Shown piece after piece: positions 40,279-50,500 of a DNA stretch of 64,000 bases (its first letter is position 1; every line of letters starts with the position of its first letter). The DNA is from Joostella atrarenae (lineage in GTDB: Bacteria > Bacteroidota > Bacteroidia > Flavobacteriales > Flavobacteriaceae): the NCBI RefSeq assembly GCF_021764745.1, contig NZ_JAETXX010000003.1:186001-250000 (forward strand). The letters run 5' to 3'. A program made the translations under genes and the position numbers. The notes below the pieces were generated by a model. It saw only the letters and a program-made list of their open reading frames with translations. It did no database searches and had not been told where the DNA came from.

Positions 40279-43008
40279 TTATCGTACTAACACCTTATTA
40301 ACCTTTGTTTTCATCCCGTCATCAAAACGTATAAAATACAAGCCTGAACTAGTTATGCCAGTGTCTCTTAAATTTAAACACTTAATAGACTTTCCTTTCT
40401 TTAAGGTACCCGTGTAGACAATGTTCCCCATAACATCCATAACTTTTATCGAAGTATCGTTAAATAAGTGTATTGTTTCAAAATACAGGTTCCCATTTAT
40501 GCTTACAGGATTTGGGTATAACTTTAAAGGTAACTCAGAGTCAACATCTACTAAGTTTGAAAATTGCTTTGTTGAATTATCAATTTTTGAAGTGTTTTGA
40601 AAATATGAAGGAAAAGCAATATAACCATTACAATGCAAAAACTCACTTTGCAGACCTCCACAAGTTGTTCCTGTCCAAACACCTGTATTTGTAGACATGT
40701 CTTCTGCTTCGTATATAGTAGACGAACCAAACTTTACATAATCCACCTGTACATCTCCTCCTGTTTGAGCATCGTTCACATATTGAACCTTTATAGTGCC
40801 ATCTAAATTTGTAGTGGCCGTATAATCAACAAAACTATTAGTTAGTGTCCACTCACCTATTACTACATTACCTGCAAACATTCTTATTATTTCTTGATTA
40901 CCAACCCCCTTTGATCTTACTGTAACATTATAATTAACTGATTGACCTGCAAATCTTGAAGGAAAAGCAATAAACCCATTACAATGCATAAATTCACTTT
41001 GCAAACCTCCACAAGTTGTTCCTGTCCAAACCCCCGTATTTGTAGGCATATCCTCTGCTTCATATATATTAGTAATCCCAAGCTTAACATTATCGATCTG
41101 TACATCTCCTCGTGATTCAGTATCGTTTATGTATTGAACTTTTATTATTCCATCTAAATTCGTGGTTGCTGTATAGTCAAAAAAACTAGAAGTAAGCGTC
41201 CACTCGTTTATTAATATATCCCCTACTAACAATCTTATTGTTTCTTGGCTGTTTATACCTTTTGCTCTTATAGTAATATTGTAATCCAATGATTGACTTG
41301 CTGATCTCGAAGGAAAAGCAATATATCCATTGCAACTTTGTATACCTCCACAAGTTGTTCCTGTCCAAACTCCCGTATTTGTAGGCATATCTTCTGCTTG
41401 GAATATAATAGCTCCCAGCTCTATAAAATCTACTTGTACATCACCTCCGGTTTCTGTATCATTTATATATTGAATTTTTATTTCTCCATCTAGGTTTGTT
41501 GAGGCTACATAGTTAACAAAACTGTTTGTAAGCCTCCATTCTTTTATCACTAAAGAACCAATAAGCAACCTTATTTTTTCCTGTCCAGTAATACCTTTAG
41601 CCCTAACAGTAACATTATAATTTCCGCCAATATTAGCAGAACTAAATTCACCATAATTAATATAACCACTACAATTAAGTTTATCGCTTAACATCCCCCC
41701 ACAAGAGCCGTTTTGATAAACCCCTGTGTTTTCAACCATTTCTTCAGAATCTTTAATCATATCTCCAAAAGCTAGATAATCTGTATGGACATTTGTGGAT
41801 CCAGAACTATTATTTGTAAATTCTAATTTAACATCTCCTGTTAAAGGTGTTGTGGTGGTATAATTGTCTAGTTGATTTGATAGTGAAAAATTTTGCACCA
41901 CTTGATTGTTTACTAAGACTCTTACATTTTCTGTACCACTTGTCCCTTTAGCCCTAAATGTGATCTTTTTATTCGAAGTTGGGGCAACATTCCACCACTT
42001 ATAACCCTTGGATGTAGCATCTGGTATTAGATAGTTATCTATACTATTTAAACTAACATCGTTCCAACTGCTCCAATCTAACCAGGAATGCTGATACAGC
42101 TCCAAAGTTTGTGAATTTTCTTCATAACCATCTACTGTTTTAACATAAGAGTGACCGCTATTTGCATAATCCCATTCCGTACATATCATCCTATAGTTTC
42201 TAGATAACTTTCTAGGAAGCTGTCCGTTGTCTTGTTGGTACATGTGATAACCAACTGAAGTCTTGTCCCAGTCGATATCATTTCTGTAGGCATTAATTGC
42301 ATTTTCCATAGTACTCTGGTGGATGCCGTTAAAGGAAAACATTATTACCTGTCTCTCGGGGGCATCGGCTCTAACTTGATCGTATATTTCTAGTAAGTCA
42401 TTTTTAAATGAAGTTCCATTAGTATTATAATAATCGCCTTGGTTGATATTATAGTATTCAGTAAAATTAAATAATGGCTCATTGGTGATTTCGTATATAA
42501 CATTAGGATTGTCCTTATACCTTGGTGCAACAACTTGCCAAAATTGCTTCATTCACTGAGTACTTTCCGGTAATAAGGTCGTGCCATTATAATTTACTGT
42601 TGATTGTTCGCCTGTATTGTGATAATTAATGATAATGGTCATGTCCTTTGCAACAGCATTCGCTACGGATTGATCTAAAGCTACAATAAGAGGATGGGTA
42701 TCGTGGGTACTTGGACTGCTTGGGTCTGGTATACCCCAATAGTCTGATGTGCTATTAAATCCTCGTCTATTGTACCAACCTCCAATCCAGCATACTCGTA
42801 CAGCATTTAAATGCCTATCTTTAATTTGTTGCCATCCATTAGGATCCATGCAAAAACTTGTTGAAGCTGTTACATATGGTCTTTTCCCAATCGCTATTGC
42901 TGTTCCTCTTATGCGTTCACCATCCTTGTTAAGCAGTGTTTTTTGCTGTGCATTTATGCTAAAGAGCGTAAAAGCAAATAAGCATGTAAATAAGTAGTTT
43001 AGTTTCAT
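40279..43008 (-). pseudogene. GH5 - 4x CBM60 - T9SS protein, interrupted by in-frame TGA (copy 2)
   Basis: As in copy 1, a 151-residue first part (43008-42553) ends in TGA, and the next codon is ATG of a 757-residue second part in the same phase. The barrel residues are identical to copy 1 (E25 in YEITNEPLF and E126 in MICTEWDY of the second part). Four CBM60 modules follow at about 195-303, 311-417, 424-535 and 541-652. Their shared pattern is [IV]RAKG..., W[TR]LT, DVQ[IV]D, AEDM.TNTGVW, CGG and CNG[YF]IAF. The second lacks the residues between SE and H before CNGYI. A T9SS sorting domain (LYPNPV, about 677-757) ends the protein. CBM60 modules bind xylan and some galactans or cellulose. Operator site B lies 62 bases upstream. 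Confidence 0.87.
40597..41622. repeat. Tandem CBM60 module repeats in GH5 copy 2
   Basis: Three consecutive modules of about 110 codons each (41622-40597) are strongly similar. AEDMPTNTGVWTGTTCGG recurs almost unchanged, with AEDMS in the last module. Copy 1 of the gene has only one module in this position, and it is more divergent. Expansion within copy 2 by unequal exchange is the simplest reading. Confidence 0.85.
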
Positions 43009-43012
43009 AATA
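41741..43012. repeat. 1,272-bp direct repeat, copy 2 (partner 4636-5907)
   Basis: Same orientation as copy 1 and one synonymous difference seen (43002). The repeat ends 4 bases upstream of the ATG, so the two promoters lie outside it and have diverged, apart from the shared operator. Confidence 0.93.
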
Positions 43013-43032
43013 TTATATATTTAGTCTTGGAC

Positions 43033-43098
43033 TAAAATTATTATATTAAAAGTCTTCACTATGGAAATTATGATGCATTAAATACTCTTAATGTTGCA
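43033..43098 (-). promoter_or_regulatory. Site B: direct-repeat operator plus -7 box, GH5 copy 2
   Basis: TGATGCA starts at 43071 and TGTTGCA at 43092, 21 bp apart. TAAAATTA at 43033-43040 (TAATTTTA on the coding strand) is a one-mismatch -7 box, 30 bp from the repeat. Around the repeat the sequence resembles site A (GAAATTATGATGCA in common), although the rest of the two promoters differs. Confidence 0.7.
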
Positions 43099-43287
43099 AA
43101 AAGCTACTTTACTCTGATAAAAAAAATATTACGCCGTTTATTGATTAACTTAAAACAATAGATAATACTAACACTTTATTTTATAGAGAAAGCAAATATA
43201 GAAAAACACTTGTTACATTAAAGATTGCTACAATCACCACTTAAAACTAATTAAAAAACTAGTACATCTGTTACTCCACCTGAATCT

Positions 43288-43317
43288 AAAAAAAGAGTTA
43301 ACCTTAAAAAGGTCACC
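43288..43317 (-). terminator. Terminator of the GH31-GH5 operon
   Basis: On the coding strand a GTGACCTT/AAGGTTAAC hairpin with a 3-base loop is followed by a run of seven T. It starts about 43 bases after the stop of the GH5 lipoprotein gene. Confidence 0.65.
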
Positions 43318-43359
43318 TCCCATACGTTTTATTTACGCTTTTTAATGAAAATTATCAAA

Positions 43360-44424
43360 TCAATACCACCAAGCATACCCCTTAGTTTCTGCGTCTGGTA
43401 GTAAAATGTTTTCCAATCTGTTAAAAGAAGTTACTGACTCTTTATTAAACCAATCAACCCAGCCTATGTTAAGCTTTTCCATACTTTCGACTGATAAATA
43501 ATCTCCGTTAATAGATTTAACATAATCATACGTCCCATAATAATCCCATTCAGTACAAACAATACGATAGGTTTTCATGAGTTCCTCTATTTTTGTAGAG
43601 GTTGTATCATGATAAGCATGAAATGCGATTGAAGTTCTACTCCAATCGATATCTGGACTATAATCTTCAACTACAGATTTTAGATTGTAATGTGTGCCAT
43701 TAAAGCTAAAAAGTAAAATCTGTCTGTTTGGTGCTTCTTTACGAACAACATTATAAATTTGTATTAAGTTTTTCTTAAAATCCGCATTAAGATATCCGGT
43801 GGTATTAAATACAGGCTCATTACTCAGCTCAAAGAAAACCAAATTGTTGTTCTTGTACTTTTTTGAAATTTTAGTCCAAAAATCTAATCTTTCAGCATGA
43901 TTTCTATTGTAATCGATAGGTTGCGTTATGTCATTATAATCTTTAAATGATTCATTTTCCCCAGTTACATGGTAGTTTATTATAATATTCATTCCAACTG
44001 CAATTGCATTTTGTACGCAAGCCTCAATATGTGGCAGCGCTTCATCTACATTCCAATATTCATTCTCTTTGGCTCCTCTTATAGACTTCCATAAATCTGA
44101 CCAGTATAATCTAACGGTATTGATTTTATATGTATCTCTTAGTTTAATCCAATTATCAACATCTTTAGCAAAAGGCACTCCTTTATCTTGATGTATTTGG
44201 GTAATAATCATTGGCACACCTCTTAAGGGAACTCCATTTCTATCCAACAAAGTTCCGTTTTTATTTTTGGGTTCAACCAATTCTGCCGGATCTTCCTCTT
44301 TAGGAGAATTAACCTCAACAACTTCTTCTGACACCTCGACATTTATCTTATCACTACTGCAATTAGTAATCAATATTGCGATAGAGAATACAAATATTAG
44401 TTTATCATTTTTTAAAAAGACCAT
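43360..44424 (-). CDS. GH5 lipoprotein
   Basis: The 354-residue lipoprotein (signal ending LITNC, C22) is a GH5 barrel. Its motifs are VRLYWSDLW, YHVTGENESF, FELSNEPVFN with acid/base E203, and RIVCTEWDYYG with nucleophile E292. A charged linker (about 28-56, many Glu and Pro) separates the anchor from the barrel. It has no CBM60. It follows the GH31 gene by 42 bases and shares its operator site D. It is of the same subfamily as 29479-30516 and the two interrupted genes, so at least two anchored and two secreted versions exist in this PUL. Confidence 0.9.
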   Translation of the reverse strand: MVFLKNDKLIFVFSIAILITNCSSDKINVEVSEEVVEVNSPKEEDPAELVEPKNKNGTLLDRNGVPLRGVPMIITQIHQDKGVPFAKDVDNWIKLRDTYKINTVRLYWSDLWKSIRGAKENEYWNVDEALPHIEACVQNAIAVGMNIIINYHVTGENESFKDYNDITQPIDYNRNHAERLDFWTKISKKYKNNNLVFFELSNEPVFNTTGYLNADFKKNLIQIYNVVRKEAPNRQILLFSFNGTHYNLKSVVEDYSPDIDWSRTSIAFHAYHDTTSTKIEELMKTYRIVCTEWDYYGTYDYVKSINGDYLSVESMEKLNIGWVDWFNKESVTSFNRLENILLPDAETKGYAWWY

Positions 44425-44466
44425 ATTCTGTTTATTTTAGTTTTTCTGTATTTCAATAAAAAATTA

Positions 44467-47241
44467 TTATTCTTTTATAATCTTAACATGTAAATCTTTT
44501 GTTGATAATATTGTTTTAAACATTAAAAAACCTTCTTTGTATTCAAAGTCTATCTCTTTACCTCCTAATAATACTCTTTTAGGTTTATCTGTAAAAATCT
44601 TAAAACTAACGTTTCTTTCCTGAGGTTGCCCTGTATAAATGCTTGTAGGTTTTTTAACACTTACATAAAGCTTATTGCTTGTTTGCTCATAACTAATACC
44701 TGTTAAAGAAAAATTTCCTTTTTTGTAACCATAACTTAAACCATCGTCTTCATAAAGGGAAAAGCTATTTTTCTCTTTAGGGTATATATATATATCTAGG
44801 TCATTAGTTAAACTTCGGCCTATACTTTCCACCTTGGACATCATAGGTATAATGGCTCCAGACCTTATAAACATAGGCACTTCGCTTAGTCTATATTTCT
44901 TCTTTATAGTGGTTCCTCCTTTTATCTTTTCTTTACTGTTCCAATCAATCCAATGATCTCCTTTAGGCAAATACACTTCCCTATAGACTTCATCTTTATG
45001 GTCGTTTGTTACAGGTGCTATTAAAATTTCTTTTCCAAATAAATATTCATCATCAATGTTATATGTGGCAATATCGTTTTCATAAACCAAAGGAAGTGGA
45101 CGCATTAAAGAGAGTACATTTCGTTTTATGTTTCCAGCATACGAATAGATATAAGGTATAAGTTTATAGTGTAATGTATTCATGTCTTTATAAATCTTAA
45201 AAACCTCCTCTGGTCGTTCCCAAGGCAGTTCCCCTCCCGCCCATTCATTATGGATAGGTGTTGGCCCTAACTGAACGAGCTGTAAGGCCCTAACATACTT
45301 AGGTTGTTTTTTCATATAAAACCCTTGAATTTCTGAAGAATAATTAATACCAAACCAACCAGAGTTGACCATTGCTCGTACGGCTCCTTTTAAATTTCCA
45401 TAATCGGCATAATTACAAAACGGATACCTCTGTATACCTGTATAGCCTGAAGCTAAATAATTTAATGGGCGTGTATCATAATCTTGGACATAGCGCTCTG
45501 TTATATTTTTTAACCAAAGCAACCAATAAGCGTTATGCATTTCTTGCCCAGATGCTCCACTTGCCCATTGATCGTAATACTGAATACGCTGTACATGAGA
45601 ATCTTCTTTAAACCCCGTGACTCCTAAAGAAAAATGTTCTTCATTAAAAAATTGATATAAGATATCCATAGATTCTTTCGATGCAACATCAGGATAAAGG
45701 TTTTGGTTTAAGAAGGGCTTCATTTTTCTATGTAATTCAGCATCTTTAATATTTACATCAGTATGAATCCAGTTACTTACTGGATGTCCTTTTTCACTCA
45801 TATCATGAACCCATTTTTTTGGATTAGGAAACTGTTTATCCCACCAAGTAAATCCGCCAAAATCTGTTGACCAACCTGGTTCGGTACCTATCCCTTCAAA
45901 CGGAATTCCTCTTTCTTCAAACTCGTTAACCACAGTATTAAACTTAGTTGCCGACCATGTGTTTGTTCCGTATTCACCTCCCGCTCCGTATCCCCTAAAA
46001 GCAAGTCCAAAAGCATATTTTGGTAATAAGGCTGGATAACCTGTGGTTTCAAAATAGGTTTTCATTTGCCCCTGTAAGTTCCCTGTATATAAAAGAAAAT
46101 CCATATTTCCGTTATTTGAAGATACCTCTAATACTTTTGAGGTCTGTTTTCCAAAATCGAAAGAAGTTTCATAAGGATTTAAAAGGGTAAAACCAAAACC
46201 TGCTGTTGAAAAAAAAGTGGGAATGGTTACTTCCACTTCTCCTGTAGTTCGCTTTTGGTTAACATATACTGACCAATTGCGAATGTACTTTTCTCTTAAA
46301 TTGAAATTTTCATACTGAATACCACAACCAAAATAAGCATCTTCATTACCAGAAACATCCATCTTGAACCTGCTCTTTTTATAATTACCGCCCATAACAT
46401 TAGCTTCTAAAAGCGGTTGCTCTAAAATTAGCCTGCTGTTGTCTGCACCGTATACTGCTAGCCTAAATGGGCTTTGGTAAATACGCAAACTCATACCTTT
46501 TGTTTGTAAAAGGTAATAGCCTTGCTTTTCAACAAATTTATGTTTTAAATTTTCAACTCGTGCTTGGTCAATTAATTCTTCATGAATTGGATTTTTTACT
46601 TCATCAGACCTTTTAAGCTCTACGCGCACCGTATTATTTCTATAAGGCGTGATATAAACTCGCATTTCCCCTTTTGAAAACACATAGCATTCATTTTGTT
46701 TTGAAAGCAATTTAACTTCATCTAAAGCTTTCCAGTCTATTTTTTCCACGTGCTTTGTTAGAGTAGCGTTTGCCCAATTTACCAAATTGGCATTCTTGTT
46801 ATCACTTTTAGCAAAGGTGTGCAGCTCCAGCACGGTAATACCAGAAATATCTAGGCTAATAGACTCTGGGTTTTGTTTTCCTTTTAACAAAGGTGATTCG
46901 TATACTACTTTTCCATCTAGTTTTATTTGTGCTATTGCAGCACCTTCTCCATTCGTGCTATCGTCAATACCCACTAAAGTTTCAAAAGTTTTATATTTTC
47001 TATCCAGTTCGTATTTAATACGGGAGCTAGCATGTGTGCCAATACCTTTTTGATAGTTGATACCCAATAAACTAAGATGACCACCATTGAAATTTTTATC
47101 TGCTCTGGATTTATACTTACCTTGTTCAGATGCTTCATTCCATTCGTTTGCAAATGGAATATCCGATAAATATATTTCTTGAGCTTTTAAAGTTAAAGTA
47201 CTAATTAACACTATTAACAGAGTAAGTGTTTTCTGATTCAT
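44467..47241 (-). CDS. GH31 alpha-glycosidase with N-terminal NPCBM domain
   Basis: The 924-residue exported protein (signal ending LKAQE) begins with an NPCBM-type domain (about 22-165, KGIGTHASSRIKYEL and VGIDDSTNGEGAAIAQIKLDG in one block). The GH31 part follows: a beta-sandwich, then a barrel with PKYAFGLAFRGYGAGG, GTEPGWSTDFGGF and the candidate nucleophile D547 in VTGFKEDSHV. The fingers and C-terminal beta-domains end with FSLYEDDGLSYGYKKG. GH31 includes alpha-xylosidases, alpha-galactosidases and alpha-glucosidases. The subsite motif here (FKEDSHV rather than a DxNE form) does not decide among these. It is first in an operon with a GH5 lipoprotein, under site D. Confidence 0.9.
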   Translation of the reverse strand: MNQKTLTLLIVLISTLTLKAQEIYLSDIPFANEWNEASEQGKYKSRADKNFNGGHLSLLGINYQKGIGTHASSRIKYELDRKYKTFETLVGIDDSTNGEGAAIAQIKLDGKVVYESPLLKGKQNPESISLDISGITVLELHTFAKSDNKNANLVNWANATLTKHVEKIDWKALDEVKLLSKQNECYVFSKGEMRVYITPYRNNTVRVELKRSDEVKNPIHEELIDQARVENLKHKFVEKQGYYLLQTKGMSLRIYQSPFRLAVYGADNSRLILEQPLLEANVMGGNYKKSRFKMDVSGNEDAYFGCGIQYENFNLREKYIRNWSVYVNQKRTTGEVEVTIPTFFSTAGFGFTLLNPYETSFDFGKQTSKVLEVSSNNGNMDFLLYTGNLQGQMKTYFETTGYPALLPKYAFGLAFRGYGAGGEYGTNTWSATKFNTVVNEFEERGIPFEGIGTEPGWSTDFGGFTWWDKQFPNPKKWVHDMSEKGHPVSNWIHTDVNIKDAELHRKMKPFLNQNLYPDVASKESMDILYQFFNEEHFSLGVTGFKEDSHVQRIQYYDQWASGASGQEMHNAYWLLWLKNITERYVQDYDTRPLNYLASGYTGIQRYPFCNYADYGNLKGAVRAMVNSGWFGINYSSEIQGFYMKKQPKYVRALQLVQLGPTPIHNEWAGGELPWERPEEVFKIYKDMNTLHYKLIPYIYSYAGNIKRNVLSLMRPLPLVYENDIATYNIDDEYLFGKEILIAPVTNDHKDEVYREVYLPKGDHWIDWNSKEKIKGGTTIKKKYRLSEVPMFIRSGAIIPMMSKVESIGRSLTNDLDIYIYPKEKNSFSLYEDDGLSYGYKKGNFSLTGISYEQTSNKLYVSVKKPTSIYTGQPQERNVSFKIFTDKPKRVLLGGKEIDFEYKEGFLMFKTILSTKDLHVKIIKE

Positions 47242-47591
47242 AAAGATTTGATTTTACTTTTATTTGTGATAACACTAATCCTTAAGGTTATTAACGGTAA
47301 ATGCAATATGTTTTATAACTTTACATTTATTACTCTCTGTAACACGAGTACTCCTTAAAGAAATAGTAGTTAAATAATTTGAAGTAAAAGTATTTTTACA
47401 ACTCAATATCTGCCCAAAAAAATGATGCAATTACTAGTTGTTTTGTTGCATTTTAACTACAAACAAAAACTAGTTTTGTTGTAAATATCAATAACTATTA
47501 AAATATATTTATTTTATCGATATTGATCTGATCATATAGTCACCCTGTATTTGTTCAAATAGAACCCGTATTCTTTACAGAGTAAACGTAA
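47242..47591. other. Intergenic region between regulator and GH31 gene
   Basis: It holds site D (47385-47450). Closer to the GH31 start, AAATGCAATATGTTTTAT (47299-47316) resembles 30627-30643. No terminator for the regulator gene is obvious. Confidence 0.5.
47385..47450 (-). promoter_or_regulatory. Site D: direct-repeat operator plus -7 box, GH31-GH5 operon
   Basis: TGATGCA starts at 47423 and TGTTGCA at 47444, 21 bp apart. TAAAAGTA at 47385-47392 (TACTTTTA on the coding strand) lies 30 bp from the repeat. The leader to the ATG is about 140 bases. Confidence 0.65.
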
Positions 47592-50500
47592 CTATTTTTT
47601 TAAATCTGAAGGTTGTATATTAAAATAAGTTTTGAAACATTTAGTAAAATAGGATGGTGAAGAAAAACCTACTTTATATGTAACTTCACTTATATTATAG
47701 TCTCCAGACTCCAATAACTCCTTAGCTTTTTCAAGTCTTATCTTTCTAATAAACTCATTAACTGTAACACCTGTAAGCGCTTTTACTTTTCTGTAAAGTT
47801 GACTCCTACTTAAAAATAATTCTGATGCCAACAATTCCACTCCTAAATCTGTTTCACTAATATTCTCATTAATGTATTCTAATATTTTTTTAATGAAAGT
47901 ACTGTCCTGTGTAGTTGTTTTACTCTTGGAGGGCTCAAGAATGCCTTGGTAATGTTTGTTAAATAAAATTTGTCTACTTTTTAATAATTGATTAAGCGTA
48001 GCCTTAAGCACATCCATGTCAAAAGGTTTACTTAAATACGCATCTGCACCAGAGTCAATTCCTTTTATACGATCTGCTACCATTGCTTTTGCTGTTAACA
48101 TCAGTAAAGGAATATGACTAGTTTTTAGGTCCTTTTTAATTAATTCACACATTTCAACACCATCAATAGAAGGCATAACAACATCTGTTAAAATAATATC
48201 TGGAGTTTTGTCTTTAGCTACTTCCAGGCCTTTTTGTCCATCTACCGCTGTTAAAACCCGGTATTTACTTTTTAGTTCATTTTTTAGATATTCCCTTAAC
48301 TCTGAATTATCCTCTACAATTAGTAGTGTATGTTTTTTATCTTGATTTTCTGAAACTTCTTGACTATCTACATCACTATTATTGACGTCTAGAATAGCGT
48401 CATCAATATTAGACACTTGAATATTTGTATCTACCTCTAGAGATGGCGTTATATCCATTTCGTTAAATATTTCATTGTCAGAAAAGTGGTCTTTTCCTAA
48501 AGGAAAATATATGGTAAATTTTGAGCCCTGACCTAATACACTTTCTACTTCTATTTTTCCTTGGTGTAACTCTACAAAATTTTTAACAAGTCCCAATCCT
48601 ATACCAGTACTACCGTAATAATTTTTGTTTAACTGTCCAACCTGATAAAATCGCTTAAAGATTTTCTTGTACTCTTTCTGGTCTATTCCCGGACCTGTAT
48701 CGCTAACAGATATTTTAACCACTTCTTTAACTTGGCCCTCCCCAAGTAAAGACTTATATCCGTTTTCTTTTACTTTACTTACCTCAACATTAATCATTTC
48801 GCTATCAGGGGTTACCTTAAAAGCATTAGAAATTAAATTGAACATAATTTTCTCTAACATACTAGGATCTAACCAAACTTTTAAATCATCTACGTTATTT
48901 TCAAGATTTAATGTTATATGGCGTTGTATAGCTTCTACCTCAAAGTATTCAACATTATTGGATACTTGATCAAAAATATTAACTTCCTTAGCCTGGATTT
49001 TCATTCTATTAGATTCTATTTTCCTAAAATCCATTAATTCATTAATAAGTCGAGATAGCCTACTGGCATTTTTATATATAATTTGATGCTTTCTTTGTAT
49101 CTCTATTGGATAGTTGTAATCCATTCCGTTTATAATATCTGTTATTGGATTGCTAATAAGGGTTAAAGGAGTTCTAAATTCATGTGATATATTAGTAAAA
49201 AACTGAAGCTTTTTTTGATTTAACCTTTCTTCTTGGAGCCTTTTCTCTCGTTCTAACTGAATATCTTGTTTTTGCTTAATTCTTTTGCGCATAAAATAAT
49301 CGAACATATATAGCCCTACCAAAAGTAATATAGTATATATCAAATACGCTATGTTAGACAACCAAAATGGAGGCAATACTTTTATTTTTAATTCTAAGGG
49401 ATGTTTGTTCCATATCCCATCATTGTTTGCCGATTTCACTTTAAACACATAATCACCTGAAGCTAAATTCGTATAGGTTGCACTCCTTGTACTACCAACA
49501 TAATTCCAGTCTCGATCCACCCCTTCTAAATAATAAGCATATTGATTCTTTTCAGGTCGGGTGTTGTTAATCCCCACATATTCTATAGTAAAAACAGATT
49601 GATCGTGAGTTAAAATTATATTTTCTGTTTGCGATATTACCTTGCTTAAAGGAGAATTTTCTTCTTCTGGAGACACTTTTTTATTAAAGATTTTAAAATC
49701 TGTAAACACCAAGTTACATTCACTGGAATTTATGGGTATTTCTTTAGGGTTAAAATAATTGACCCCTAAATAACTTCCAAAATATAATATTCCTTTATCA
49801 TCTTTTATAACAGCATTATTATTAAAATCATTAGATAACAATCCGTCTGAAACTGTATATTTTTTTACCTTATGAGTGTTTAAGTTTAAAGAAATGATTC
49901 CTGAATTACCACCAAGCCATATCTGACCATCTTCACATTCTATAACTAAAGAAATATAATTTTCTTTAAAATCTTTTATATGGTTTAGGTGTTCCATTTT
50001 GTTTGCTTCAGGATTATAAACAAACAAGCCTCCTCCTCCAGTACCTACCAAAATATTTCCGTTTTTAGTTTCAGTTATAGATAATATTTGGTGTATGCCA
50101 GAATAGTTTTGTCGCTGTGTAGACATAAGTTCCTTCATTGAAGCAACTGAAAACACACCTTCTTTACTTACATTTATTTTAAAAAGGCCTGATGTTGTTC
50201 CTAGCCAAATATTATTATTGGAATCGACATAAACCAACCTTGCGTCAATCTTGTGCAACCCATATGCTTTAAATACAGGCATATTGCAATGGATATATGT
50301 TTTATGCTCAGGGTCGTAGTAGTGTAATCCATTTCGAAAGGTTGCAAACCAAATTAAACCGTTAGTATCCTCTGCAATATTCATTATTTTATTAGATTTG
50401 AGGCTTCCTTTAGTGTTTTCTGTATTATAATTAATAAACCTATTACTTCCTTTTTTCAACAGATAAACACCTCCGCTCCAACTACCTAACCATACATTTT

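Larger units (their letters stand above)
43009..43359. other. Intergenic region with promoter of GH5 copy 2
   Basis: The gap holds operator site B (43033-43098) near the GH5 copy 2 start and a terminator (43288-43317) for the GH31-GH5 operon. The part 43100-43280 is AT-rich with nothing recognisable. Confidence 0.6.
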
